DNA from: Aldehydirespirator sp965261105
GTDB taxonomy: Bacteria; Actinomycetota; Acidimicrobiia; Acidimicrobiales; Aldehydirespiratoraceae
DNA: 64,000 bases
Reading direction: 5' to 3'
Assembly (NCBI GenBank): GCA_965261105.1
Contig: CBDHCM010000006.1
Coordinates: forward strand, 3,348,001-3,412,000
The notes below the pieces were generated by a model. That model was not told the DNA's origin. It saw only the letters and a list, made by a program, of their open reading frames with translations, and did no database searches. Positions within the stretch are counted from its first letter, which is position 1; every line of letters starts with the position of its first letter. A program made the translations under genes and the position numbers. Of the stretch, positions 8,170 to 18,412 are shown piece after piece.

Positions 8170-8273
8170 CGAGTGGCCGGCAGCTATGGGCTGGCCCTCA
8201 CTCGTCACGCAGGGCGTGCACAAGGCGTGCGTGCCGGGTACGAGTGGCCGGCAGCTATGGGCTGGCCCTCACT
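8170..8273. repeat. 33-bp direct repeat, two copies (8170-8202 and 8241-8273)
   Basis: Two identical 33-bp copies with a 38-bp spacer, beginning CGAGTGGCCGGCAGCTATGG. The right copy covers the last codons and stop of the ABC transporter ending at 8255; the left copy lies just upstream of mdh. In the minus direction each copy can form a short GC stem (GGCCAGC with GCTG..GCC), so a hairpin or terminator role is possible. Confidence 0.8.
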
Positions 8274-10093
8274 GCTGTCTGGCGGGTGTTGCCAACCCAG
8301 GACTGGTGCAGCCGGGCGTACACGCCGCCCGCGGCCGTCAGGTCGCGGTGGGTGCCCTGCTCCACCACTCTCCCGTCGTCGAACACCAGCACCAGGTCGG
8401 CCCGCTCTGCGGTGCTCAAGCGGTGGGCGACCGACACCGTGGTGCGACCCACCGCGAGATGGGCCATGGCCGCGGCCAAGGCTTCCTCGGTCTCGGGGTC
8501 CACCGCCGAGGTCGCCTCGTCCAGGATCAGCAGGCCCGGATCGGCGACCTGGGCCCGGGCCAGCGCCACCAGCTGGCGCTCACCGACCGACAGCCGACCG
8601 CCCCGCTGACCCACAGGGGTCTGCATCCCCGCGGGCAGGCCGCCCATCCAGCCCCGCAGCCCCAGCTCATCGATGGCCGCGGCCGCGTCCTCAGCCGTCG
8701 CGCCGGGCCGTCCGTAGCGGATGTTGTCCTCGATTGTGGTTGCGAACAGGAAGCCGTCCTGGGGAACCATGCGTATGCCCCGCCGACGGGCCTCGGGCGC
8801 GACCTCGCGCAAGTCCACCCCGCCGACAAGGACCTCGCCGGCGGTGGGGTCCGCCAGACGGGCCAGCAGGCGGGCGAAGGTCGTCTTGCCCGAGCCGGTC
8901 TCGCCCACCACGGCCACATTGGCGTCGGTCGGGATCGACACGCCGACGCCGCGCAGCACCGGCTCTCCGGTGGAGTAGGCGAAGTCCACGGACCGCACCT
9001 CCACGGCCAGCGGGCCCCCCGGCAGAGCCTCGCCCCGACCGGGCGCAGGCTCGACCACCTCGACGGGCATGTCGAGCACGCCGAGGATCTTCGACCAGGC
9101 GGCCAGCGCCGTCTGGGTGTTGTCGAACACCTCGCCGATCTCTGAGATCGGCCTGGCCAAGAGGCGCACCAGGAACACGAAGGCAACCAGTCCGCCTGCG
9201 CCGATTCCCAGCTCGTCGCCCCACCGGACTCCCACGACGATGGCTGTAGCCAGCGCAATGGACGAAACGAGCTCGACCGCGGGCAGCATCACCGCCCACC
9301 ATTTGAAGGCCGACATCTGGGACTCGTACTGCTTGTCGACAGCCCGGTCGAGCCGGCGCCGTACCGCGCCCCGGTACCCGTAGGCCCGGATCACCGCCGC
9401 CGCCGACACCGCCTCGCTGGTGTGGCCCAGCGTGTCGGCCACCCTGTCGCGCACCCGGCTGTAGGCGGCGATCTGGCGGCGCTGTATCCAGCGCAGGAAC
9501 GGCAGCAGCGGCACGTGCAGGGCCAGCACCAGCAGGGTGAGCTGCCAGCTGTAGAAGAGCATGACGGCCACCGTTGCCACGACCAGCACCGGGTTGACGA
9601 TCCACGCCATGGCGCCCCACTGCATGAACAGGGCCATCGCCTCGATGTCGCTGGTGACGCGGGACACGAGAACCCCGCGGCGCGACTGGGTGTGGGAGGA
9701 CAGGCTCAGCCGATGGATGTGCTCGAAGGCCCGGACCCTCAGCCCGAGCAGCACCGACTCGGCCATGCGCACCAGCCGGATGTAGGCGGCGCGGCTCGCG
9801 ACCGCCACTGCCAGCACCGCTCCGAGAGCGCTCAGCGACAACACCCACACCACGCCGGGCCGGTATCCGTCGGCGCCGAGCACGCCGTGGTCCAGCACTA
9901 GCTGCACCAGGATCGGCACGATGAGGCGGCCCACTGCGGCGAACACGGCCACCGCGGCGGTGACCCTGAGGCCGCGGCGCAGCTCGTCGCTCATAGCAAG
10001 GCCGCGGCGCAGCACGCCCAGCGCCCTCACCTCGTCCGGCGCGCCTGCCTCGCCGCCGACGTCTGCACTCTCGGGGGTGTTCGGCTCGGTCAC
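8255..10093 (-). CDS. ABC exporter half-transporter (catalytic Walker B, degenerate signature)
   Basis: 612 aa from a GTG at 10093. An N-terminal six-helix exporter domain (about residues 40-340) is followed by a nucleotide-binding domain: Walker A VVGETGSGKTTFARLL, signature LSVGERQLVALARAQ (canonical LSGGQ altered to LSVGE) and Walker B LLILDEATSAVD with the catalytic Glu. The upstream partner has the reverse combination, so the two form a heterodimeric exporter with one degenerate ATP site, as in TM287/288 or BmrCD. Such pumps extrude drugs, lipids or peptides; the substrate is unknown. The gene start lies in the second copy of a 77-bp tandem duplication. Confidence 0.9.
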   Translation of the reverse strand: MTEPNTPESADVGGEAGAPDEVRALGVLRRGLAMSDELRRGLRVTAAVAVFAAVGRLIVPILVQLVLDHGVLGADGYRPGVVWVLSLSALGAVLAVAVASRAAYIRLVRMAESVLLGLRVRAFEHIHRLSLSSHTQSRRGVLVSRVTSDIEAMALFMQWGAMAWIVNPVLVVATVAVMLFYSWQLTLLVLALHVPLLPFLRWIQRRQIAAYSRVRDRVADTLGHTSEAVSAAAVIRAYGYRGAVRRRLDRAVDKQYESQMSAFKWWAVMLPAVELVSSIALATAIVVGVRWGDELGIGAGGLVAFVFLVRLLARPISEIGEVFDNTQTALAAWSKILGVLDMPVEVVEPAPGRGEALPGGPLAVEVRSVDFAYSTGEPVLRGVGVSIPTDANVAVVGETGSGKTTFARLLARLADPTAGEVLVGGVDLREVAPEARRRGIRMVPQDGFLFATTIEDNIRYGRPGATAEDAAAAIDELGLRGWMGGLPAGMQTPVGQRGGRLSVGERQLVALARAQVADPGLLILDEATSAVDPETEEALAAAMAHLAVGRTTVSVAHRLSTAERADLVLVFDDGRVVEQGTHRDLTAAGGVYARLHQSWVGNTRQTAVRASP

Positions 10094-10184
10094 GACGCCG
10101 CGGCCTGCTCGTCCGGCGCGCCTGCCTCGCCGCCGACGTCTGCACTCTCGGGGGTGTTCGGCTCGGTCACGACGCCGCGGCCTG
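10031..10184. repeat. 77-bp perfect tandem duplication across the junction of the two ABC genes
   Basis: Copies 10031-10107 and 10108-10184 are identical and are bounded by CTCGT at 10031, 10108 and 10185, a 5-bp microhomology. In the minus direction each copy contains the end of the upstream gene (codons for EQAAAS and stop) overlapping the GTGA start of the downstream gene. The upstream gene stops in the first copy, the downstream gene starts in the second. Between them lies a 26-codon ORF (10170 to 10090) that starts at the first GTG and ends at the second TGA, overlapping each neighbour by 4 bp. 77 is not a multiple of three, yet neither large gene is damaged. Confidence 0.95.
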
Positions 10185-11921
10185 CTCGTAGGCCGACACC
10201 AGCGACCGGTAGTCGTCGCGGGCCAGCAGCTCGGTGTGGGTGCCGACGGCGGCGATGCGGCCGCCGGCCAGGAACGCCACCCGGTCGGCCAACTCGATGG
10301 TGGAGAGCCGGTGGGCGACGACGAGCAGGGTCGTGTCGAGCCCCCCGCGCATGTTGGCCAGAATCTGGCCCTCCACGACGGGATCGACTGCGCTGGTGGC
10401 GTCGTCGAGCATGAGCAGCCGCGGCGAGCCCACCAGGGCCCGGGCCAGAGCCACCCGCTGCCGCTGCCCGCCCGAAAGGGTCACACCCCGCTCGCCCACG
10501 ACCGTTCCTGCGCCCTGAGGGAGGGCTTCCACGAACTCGCCCGCAGCAGCCGCGCCCAGCGCGGCGCCCACGTCGGACCGGGTGGCTCCCCTGCGCAGGT
10601 CCACGTTCTCGATCACTGAGTCGGCGAACAGGAGGGCCTCCTGGAACACCAGCGCCACCGCCTCGTGCAGCTCCTCGGCACCGACACCGTGCAGGTCTGT
10701 GCCCGACAACCGGATCGACCCCCGCGCCGGGGCGTTCAGCCCGGCGACGGTCTCCAACAGGGTGGACTTGCCCGAGCCGGTGGCGCCGACGAGCGCCACC
10801 GTCTCGCCGGGCCGCACCGCGAGCGTCACTCCGTCGAGCACGACCGCGGAGCCATAGCCCACGGCAAGGTCGTCGATCTCCAAGCCGAGCGGCCCCGACG
10901 GCAGGATCCGGCCGTCGCCGGCGGGTGCGGCTGCTTGGGGCACAGGCCGGTCGAGCACTCGGTCCACCCGCTCCAGCGACACCACCGAGCGGGGCATCTC
11001 CTCCAGGAAGAATCCCACGATCAGCAGAGGCAGCGCCAGCAGTGAGAACAGGGTGGTGGCCACCACGAGGTCCCCCGGGGTGGCTGCGCCCCGGCCCACC
11101 AGCCAGGCTCCCACCAGCAGCAGGGTGATGGCGCCCAATGTGGGCAGGGCGTCGAGGGCGGGCTCGAAGGTGCCCCGCATGCGGCCCACCCGGACGCGCT
11201 CGTCGCGCAGCCGCTCGGAGGCGGTGCGCATCCGCTGCACCTCCATCTGCTCGCGGCCCAGGGTCTTCACCACCACGGCACCGTCGAAGCTCTCGTGGGC
11301 CACCGTGGACACCTCGCCGACGCGTCGCTGGATCTCGGCCGACGGGGCCTCGACCCTGCGGGTGTAGATGCGGCTGATCACCGCGAGGGCCGGGAAGACC
11401 ACGGCCGCGATGAGCGCCAGCAAAGGGTGGGCCAGGAACAGCACCACCATCGTCACCAACACCAGAACCAGGACACTGACCGCGAAGGCCAGGGGTTTGA
11501 GCACCATCGTGGCCGTGTTGACGTCGGAGTCGGCGTGGGCGAGCAGTTCGCCGGGAGCCCGCTCGCGGTGGAAGTCCATGGGCAGGTCGAGATAGCGGTG
11601 CAGCAGGTCCCGCCGCCAGTCCCGCTGCGTTCGCAGCTCGGCCATGGCCAGGTACCAGCGGCGCAGCAGAACCGACACCCCGCCGGCCACCGACACTGCG
11701 ATCACCGCGGCGGCCGCCACGGCTGGCGCCGTCCGTTCGACGGAGTCGGCGACGATCACGTTGTCGGTGATCCAGCCCAGCAGCCAGGCGCTGCCCACGG
11801 TGGTGGCGACGAAGCCGAGCGCCCCCGCCATGGCCAGCGCGTGCGGGCCGGGATGGGCCCGCACCGACCGCATTATCAGCCGGAACCCCCGCCGGGCCAC
11901 GCTGCCATGGGAGGCGCTCAC
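10167..11921 (-). CDS. ABC exporter half-transporter (degenerate Walker B, canonical signature)
   Basis: 584 aa from a GTG at 11921. A six-helix exporter domain (about residues 25-320) precedes a nucleotide-binding domain with Walker A ALVGATGSGKSTLLETVAGL, signature TLSGGQRQRVALARALV and Walker B LLMLDDATSAVD. The catalytic Glu after Walker B is Asp here, typical for the degenerate subunit of heterodimeric exporters; the partner at 8255-10093 carries the degenerate signature, so both changes fall in the same composite ATP site. The gene follows icd by 16 bp and ends in a 4-bp GTGA overlap with a 26-codon ORF created by the junction duplication. Confidence 0.9.
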   Translation of the reverse strand: MSASHGSVARRGFRLIMRSVRAHPGPHALAMAGALGFVATTVGSAWLLGWITDNVIVADSVERTAPAVAAAAVIAVSVAGGVSVLLRRWYLAMAELRTQRDWRRDLLHRYLDLPMDFHRERAPGELLAHADSDVNTATMVLKPLAFAVSVLVLVLVTMVVLFLAHPLLALIAAVVFPALAVISRIYTRRVEAPSAEIQRRVGEVSTVAHESFDGAVVVKTLGREQMEVQRMRTASERLRDERVRVGRMRGTFEPALDALPTLGAITLLLVGAWLVGRGAATPGDLVVATTLFSLLALPLLIVGFFLEEMPRSVVSLERVDRVLDRPVPQAAAPAGDGRILPSGPLGLEIDDLAVGYGSAVVLDGVTLAVRPGETVALVGATGSGKSTLLETVAGLNAPARGSIRLSGTDLHGVGAEELHEAVALVFQEALLFADSVIENVDLRRGATRSDVGAALGAAAAGEFVEALPQGAGTVVGERGVTLSGGQRQRVALARALVGSPRLLMLDDATSAVDPVVEGQILANMRGGLDTTLLVVAHRLSTIELADRVAFLAGGRIAAVGTHTELLARDDYRSLVSAYEQAAAS

Positions 11922-11937
11922 GGTGGAGCGTCAGCCT

Positions 11938-13134
<1,197 letters not shown>

Positions 13135-13259
13135 GTATACCGAGGCTACCGGCGACCCGGATGGGCCCGTTGGCGGCGCGCGGGCAGGTGGAACCGCCTC
13201 GCGGTGAAGCGTGGTGATTCCCGCTCTTGTTCGCTGCGCCCACGGGCCGCTCGGCCTCT

Positions 13260-13931
13260 TTAGCCGGCCAGCGACTGCGCCTCGTCGAAGACTTCCTGAA
13301 GGCGCTCGCGCACCGTCTCGGAGAAGCAGCTCACCTGCGGGCGGGTCCTGCGGCCCTCGGGCGGACGGATGGGCGGGCCGGCCACCATGGCCACCCTCAC
13401 CCGTCGAGGCAGGCGAGTCCCCGACGCCATGGCCACCTCGGTTCCAGCGATACCGACCGGCACTATGGCGGCGCCGGTGCGCGACGCGAGATAGCTCGCA
13501 CCGTCGAACACAGCCTCCACCCGAGGCCCCGTCTGTCGAGTGCCCTCGGGGAACACCACCACCTGCTCACCCGCCTCGAGCAGCTTGACCGCCACCAGGA
13601 TGGCCTGCCTGTCGGCCACGCCCCGACGAACCGGGAACGCTCCCAGCGCCGACAGGAAGGCGCCGAAGAGCCAGTTGCGAAACAAGGACTCCTTGGAAAG
13701 AGCCCGCAGGCGCCTGTGTCCCATCCCAGCCAGCAGCGGCGTGTCGAGGTTGGACCGGTGCACGGGGGCCACGATCACCGGCCCGTCGATGTCGAGGTGC
13801 TCGTCGCCGCGGCGTTGCACCCGAAAGTACGGGTACAGCACCACGATGACGCTGCGCCGCACGAGACGGTAGACCCACATGGAACTGCGCTTGGCCGCAA
13901 TGCGCTGAGCCCTCTGCTGCAGGTTGTGCAC
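13260..13931 (-). CDS. 1-acyl-sn-glycerol-3-phosphate acyltransferase (PlsC-like)
   Basis: 223 aa from a GTG at 13931 that follows AGGGAGAGACCG, a good ribosome binding site; the frame stays open further upstream but without family sequence. The acyltransferase signatures are APVHRSNLDTPLL (HxxxxD) and VVFPEGTRQTGP, with IVPVGIAGTE in the C-terminal half. This family transfers acyl chains to lysophosphatidate at the inner membrane during phospholipid synthesis. The N-terminal basic region plus one hydrophobic stretch (VIVVLYPYF) fits peripheral or monotopic membrane attachment. The exact acyl acceptor cannot be told. Confidence 0.9.
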   Translation of the reverse strand: MHNLQQRAQRIAAKRSSMWVYRLVRRSVIVVLYPYFRVQRRGDEHLDIDGPVIVAPVHRSNLDTPLLAGMGHRRLRALSKESLFRNWLFGAFLSALGAFPVRRGVADRQAILVAVKLLEAGEQVVVFPEGTRQTGPRVEAVFDGASYLASRTGAAIVPVGIAGTEVAMASGTRLPRRVRVAMVAGPPIRPPEGRRTRPQVSCFSETVRERLQEVFDEAQSLAG

Positions 13932-14125
13932 CGGTCTCTCCCTGGCCTCGGCTCGTGCCGGCAGTTGTCTACCACCCCCGCAGCGACCGGATGTAGTGGA
14001 GAATGGCCGCTGGCTTGAGCCGGTGGTGCCCCCCGGGGACGGGACGCCGGTTCTGGGCCGCGGCAACAGCGGAGTCGTGCCGCTGCAATGGAGATGGCGT
14101 GGCGCTCGCAGACAGGAGGCAGGCC

Positions 14126-14218
14126 ATGGGACAGCTTGAGGGCAGAACGGCAATAGTCACCGGCGCGGGCGAGGGCATCGGACGGGCCGTGGCCCGGGCC
14201 TTCGTGGCCGAGGGAGGA
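14126..14218 (+). pseudogene. Short-chain dehydrogenase/reductase, N-terminal fragment
   Basis: The ATG at 14126 follows CAGGAGGCAGGCC, a strong ribosome binding site, and encodes MGQLEGRTAIVTGAGEGIGR followed by AVARAFVAEGG: the first beta-alpha unit of an SDR with the cofactor motif TGxxxGxG. After about residue 31 the similarity ends; the frame runs on to a stop at 14399-14401 with unrelated sequence. The catalytic YxxxK region and the remaining roughly 220 residues are absent from the window. The break coincides with the left edge of the low-GC island, so insertion or deletion there removed the rest of the gene. Confidence 0.75.
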
Positions 14219-14297
14219 CCGATCCGCCTTGCGGCCGCGCGCCGATCCGGAGATGCTCCTCAGATCCACCGCATTCTCGCCGGGTACCGCACGTCGA

Positions 14298-15563
14298 TCA
14301 ATCTGAGCCCGCAGCATAAATCGTCAAGAGCAACTCTGAATCATCAATCAGACGGTACTCCGGTAACCTGCCCGAAAGACTCTCACTGTTGTCCAAAATG
14401 ATCGGTACACCTTCACCTCTCTTCTCCATGATACATGTACGATTTACGACCAGCCATGGTTCATCTGGAGCTGAACATTTGGTTAGCAAACTACAAAGCG
14501 ATTCGTTGCGGGCAGCCTGGCGATAACGCAGCGATTCTATCGACAGCGAATTGACGATGGATCCCGGTGAATACAATTCCAGTCGGTCCTCAAATAAGCG
14601 GAGACGAATCTTGGACCCATAGATCGAATAGTCCCGATGTGCCACCGCGTTAACCATCGCTTCGAATACCGCTACCCCATCAAATTGTGGTCGATCAACC
14701 CGACCCAGAATCTTCGACGCACGGGTCTTCATATTACGGAACACGAACTGGCATGCCGCCCAGATCTGGCGATCCAACGAACCCCAGATATCCGAGGCAT
14801 CCAACTGATAGCAGTCGCGATATTGACCCGTACGAATTGCATCTCCGTGGTACGCGACCGCCTGGATATACGCATTCGGAAGCCACCGACGTGAATCGTC
14901 ACTTGCCATCAATACTCCGGCCACCGTCGGACGCAGTACGCCTGCGTCATCGGCCGATACCAAGCCTAGTTTGTGCAAGAAGGAACTGATATCAGGTTCT
15001 GACCGTGCAGTCCGCCATCGTGACCATAAGGCGGGATTCAGATCCTCAACTCTCGCGTCACCTACTACCTGTTCATCGAATCGCACCAACCGCGTTTGAC
15101 TACGCTGTTGCAACATCCGGGTTAGATACTCGGTAGACATTCGTCTCTTCGTATCAGCTACACGGTGAAGGAAACCGCCAGGACTCCTATGAATAAACAG
15201 ACTCCTCGGAATCTCTACCTTTACGACATCCACCATTTGACCTGTTTCAGTAGGCAGCGACAGGCGATCAAGAACCAGATTCTCAATAGATGGCTCGACT
15301 GAATCCGAACAGACATCTCGGATAAAGTCCACAACACGATCAAGCCGATCGGATGGAACTCCCAGAATCTCGCGCGTGCGATCATCGACGCCCAACACTA
15401 GAACACCACCCCGGCCGTTCGCGAATGCTGCTATCTCATCAGCAAGCGAATCTCGATGCGGGCCAACGATCCGCTTTCCTGAGAACCGTACCTCCTTCAA
15501 TTCTAAGAAGCTCGTTTCTCCGAGGCGAATCCGTTCAAGCAACTCCTTCTTGCTATCGTACAT
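14298..15563 (-). CDS. AlbA_2 (Schlafen-type) domain ATP-binding/transcription-regulator-like protein
   Basis: 421 aa. The N-terminal region (about residues 15-80: FLELKEVRF, DEIAAFANGRGGVLVLGVDD, ILGVP) is the AlbA_2/Schlafen AAA_4-type domain. A C-terminal half with AMVNAVAHRDYSIYGSKIRL and RLELYSPGS is the HATPase-like region that commonly follows this domain. Proteins of this architecture are annotated as putative DNA-binding or transcriptional regulators and are frequent in defence islands; some Schlafen domains are RNases. The start overlaps the end of the PHP-ATPase gene by 11 bp, so the two are translationally coupled. I infer that it is the second component of a defence or stress module; its activity is unproven. 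Confidence 0.8.
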   Translation of the reverse strand: MYDSKKELLERIRLGETSFLELKEVRFSGKRIVGPHRDSLADEIAAFANGRGGVLVLGVDDRTREILGVPSDRLDRVVDFIRDVCSDSVEPSIENLVLDRLSLPTETGQMVDVVKVEIPRSLFIHRSPGGFLHRVADTKRRMSTEYLTRMLQQRSQTRLVRFDEQVVGDARVEDLNPALWSRWRTARSEPDISSFLHKLGLVSADDAGVLRPTVAGVLMASDDSRRWLPNAYIQAVAYHGDAIRTGQYRDCYQLDASDIWGSLDRQIWAACQFVFRNMKTRASKILGRVDRPQFDGVAVFEAMVNAVAHRDYSIYGSKIRLRLFEDRLELYSPGSIVNSLSIESLRYRQAARNESLCSLLTKCSAPDEPWLVVNRTCIMEKRGEGVPIILDNSESLSGRLPEYRLIDDSELLLTIYAAGSD

Positions 15564-18387
15564 CGCCCCGCGCCCTTTCTAGTCTCCGATAGCGGCGCTC
15601 AAATGCCTCCCGCCCTCCTTCCATGACGCGACATACCTCATCTCGCATCGCCTGCTCCTGCAACGAGCCCGATTGTGCTATGATACACTGACCCTTCAGG
15701 TATTGTAGCACGTGCACCATCTCCGCGTCGCCGTTCACAACTATGTTTGGGTTGTGTGTGACAACAACAATCTGTCGACGAAGCTTGTTCTCTCGGATTT
15801 GCCGAACAACCAAGTCATAGATCAAATAGTTGTCCAGATCGTCTTCAGGCTGATCGAGTACGAGTGGCTCTTCTCCATGAGTAAGGAGGAATGACAACAT
15901 TGCCGCTGATCGCTGTCCGGCAGATGCTTGCGCAATTGGTGAAAAGTCCATACCGTCACCAGACCGACTATACATTACTCTAAGACTGTCCTCTGGAAAC
16001 CATGTCAATAGATTGTCCAAGAACTGTGGACCTTGGGTGAAGTTACGCTCCAGAAAGTTGTTAAAGTGACCTCCAAAGTCTCCTCGGCCTTCGCAAGCAC
16101 TAATGAACCGCTCGCGCAAAACATGAAGTCGCGTCTCGATCTCACTACTGCGCGACTCGATCTCCTCGGGTAAGGTTCCCAACAAATGCCCAACGATACC
16201 TGCGTCCGGCGTTCCGCTATCAATGGGTAGAATATCGTCTTCAAAGTGTTCGAAGTCATGCAAGACGTCTCGGAGAGACCGTTCGACCACTTGGACGTCC
16301 TCACCGTAGGGCACCAGCCCGATGCGAACGAGCCTGTCGTCGGCGAGCACCTCTGATAAAAATGCGTCACGTGCTTTGCTGATCTCTCGACGCTCGTTCA
16401 ACACCGTCTGCAACCGATCCTCTGACTCTGCTACTAGTCGTCGCAGTTCGTCCTCTTCCGATGCCAATCGCTCAAGTTCTCCTTCGATTCGACGGCGTTC
16501 CTGCACCCAACGTCCGTACTCATTGGGATCGACGATACCCTCAGTTTGCAAGATCTCTACTAGAGTTGCATATTCTTGTACCGACTGTTCCACATGAACG
16601 CGCCACCCACTCTGAGCAAGATTCGACTGTTGCGATTCAATACTATGCCTAAGCTTGTCCGCCGCATTCAGCAACGCTGTCGATGCATCACTAACAGCTG
16701 CATTCAATGCGTCAACGATGCTGATGGCATCCTCATCAGCCGAAGACGCCTCGTCAAATAATTCAACAACCATATCTTCAGACTGCACCTCGGAGGCGGC
16801 TTCTCTAATCTGGTCAACCGCGATCCGCGCGTTGTTGAAGTGACGCTCAATATGTTGGCTCTGGCGATCTTTATGTCTGTATGAGGTGAGGATTCTTGAA
16901 TGGCCCGATTCCTCGAAGCGACGGAGCTTTCGCTCGACATCTCTCAATTCGACCGTGAGCGAGTCTCGGCGTGTTTGCATGTAACCCAGTTCTCTAATAC
17001 GCGCTCGTATTCTATAGAAGGAGTGACGCGCTGAGTCGAGACTCTCTTGATGAGCTGCGACGCCTGCTGCCTCATCAATCATTGCAAGTAGAGCCTGCTG
17101 GTTATTCCCGGCAAGATCAGCGATTTGACCCTGACTGAACATTCGAATCGGAAACCGAGTTGCAGCGACGTCCTGAACTTCGGACGCCGTCCACTCACCG
17201 TCGGCCGATTCTTCTTCGACCGACAGCTCAGATCCGTTGGACTGCCAACGTACGAGATACCTCATGCCGTCACGCATGATCGTCCATCGGATCATAGTGC
17301 TATTCGTAATACCTCCCTCATCAACGCGTGTCGAAGGTACCCGATTGAATCGTTCAAACGTAGTTCGAGAGATCGCTCCCTTGTCGAGATTCTTGAGTTC
17401 TCGTTCTCGTCGGGCTGCTAACCGTATAGCATGGATTATCGTAGACTTGCCTGTGCCACGGCCACCAATCAAGGCACTCAGCCATGGACTAAGGGTCATC
17501 CTAGTAGGTTGCCCTCGGCCCATGAATCGGGCATCTCGAATCTCTATAGATTCAATGTGATGGTTGGGAAGTATCGCAGGATCAAACGACTCTGGCAGAT
17601 CGCTGCGTCTGATCGAATAGCCCTCCCCATCCAATAGTGCTAGACGTAGACCTTCGAGTGATGGACTGGCCATCTTGACCCACGTATAGTGCGAGCCAGG
17701 ATATCGGTCCGCAGCGCCCTGAAATATACGATGTGAATCAGACCCCAGGACCTCCGCCCAAGAAAGGCCGAGCTCGTCGTAGAGTGCGGGCTTGGTGGAA
17801 TTGTATTCTATGATTTCGATCGCGAAGAGCTCGTCGCTCTCAAGTAACGGTCGCAGCGTGTTTCCCTTCAGGTCCCAGGCGCCCGATGGTCGATCGACAT
17901 GGGCAGGAATGGCGATGCCACCAGCCCTGTTGATCGCATCGACAACTCGTATCGGAGCGTCATCGGCTGTGCGGTCGCTCGAGCCGCGTTCGGCATGAAA
18001 ACTGATGGCGCCAAGAAGCGAGTCGATATCTGCTGCACACTTACTGGTGTCGAATATCGCGAGTATGTGGATTCCACCGTTGGCGGTAATCTCAACTCCG
18101 GGGAAGAGATAGAGTTCTCGGTACTCTGGGTGTTGCTCCTGCCTGAGTCCCTGTAGCGACGACTTTAACTCGTCGATCCACTCTCCTGAATTGTGATCGG
18201 TGACCGCGACGCAGTCAACTCCTGCCCGCATAAAGCTGAGGAGCCAATCTTGCGGTGTGACGTCGAACGTCGAGGCGTGTTGCGCGCTCTGTCGGTAATC
18301 TCTCGATGCGGGTGTATGGGTGTGGAAGTCAAACTTCCACCACCGCGCTCCACCGTAGCGCCAGGGTAGACTTTCGCTAAGTGTCAT
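15553..18387 (-). CDS. PHP-domain fused SMC/ABC-like ATPase (TrlF-like)
   Basis: 944 aa. The N-terminal PHP metal-dependent phosphoesterase domain (residues about 15-260) shows HTH at 22-24, TDH at 63-65, GVE at 97-99, H107, H163 and DSH at 217-219, a full set of likely metal ligands. An SMC-like ATPase follows: Walker A GGRGTGKST (308-316), a long coiled-coil-rich middle (about 400-740), signature ASAGQ (821-825), Walker B PLVLDQPEDD (841-850) and switch His in VVTHNP (H878). This matches the TrlF-type family of PHP plus AAA-like ATPases. I infer a DNA- or RNA-sensing ATPase coupled to a phosphoesterase or nuclease. The ATG follows AAGGAGAGGCC. It is the first gene of the cassette. Confidence 0.85.
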   Translation of the reverse strand: MTLSESLPWRYGGARWWKFDFHTHTPASRDYRQSAQHASTFDVTPQDWLLSFMRAGVDCVAVTDHNSGEWIDELKSSLQGLRQEQHPEYRELYLFPGVEITANGGIHILAIFDTSKCAADIDSLLGAISFHAERGSSDRTADDAPIRVVDAINRAGGIAIPAHVDRPSGAWDLKGNTLRPLLESDELFAIEIIEYNSTKPALYDELGLSWAEVLGSDSHRIFQGAADRYPGSHYTWVKMASPSLEGLRLALLDGEGYSIRRSDLPESFDPAILPNHHIESIEIRDARFMGRGQPTRMTLSPWLSALIGGRGTGKSTIIHAIRLAARRERELKNLDKGAISRTTFERFNRVPSTRVDEGGITNSTMIRWTIMRDGMRYLVRWQSNGSELSVEEESADGEWTASEVQDVAATRFPIRMFSQGQIADLAGNNQQALLAMIDEAAGVAAHQESLDSARHSFYRIRARIRELGYMQTRRDSLTVELRDVERKLRRFEESGHSRILTSYRHKDRQSQHIERHFNNARIAVDQIREAASEVQSEDMVVELFDEASSADEDAISIVDALNAAVSDASTALLNAADKLRHSIESQQSNLAQSGWRVHVEQSVQEYATLVEILQTEGIVDPNEYGRWVQERRRIEGELERLASEEDELRRLVAESEDRLQTVLNERREISKARDAFLSEVLADDRLVRIGLVPYGEDVQVVERSLRDVLHDFEHFEDDILPIDSGTPDAGIVGHLLGTLPEEIESRSSEIETRLHVLRERFISACEGRGDFGGHFNNFLERNFTQGPQFLDNLLTWFPEDSLRVMYSRSGDGMDFSPIAQASAGQRSAAMLSFLLTHGEEPLVLDQPEDDLDNYLIYDLVVRQIRENKLRRQIVVVTHNPNIVVNGDAEMVHVLQYLKGQCIIAQSGSLQEQAMRDEVCRVMEGGREAFERRYRRLERARGDVR

Positions 18388-18412
18388 GGCCTCTCCTTGG
18401 AACCCTGACCTT

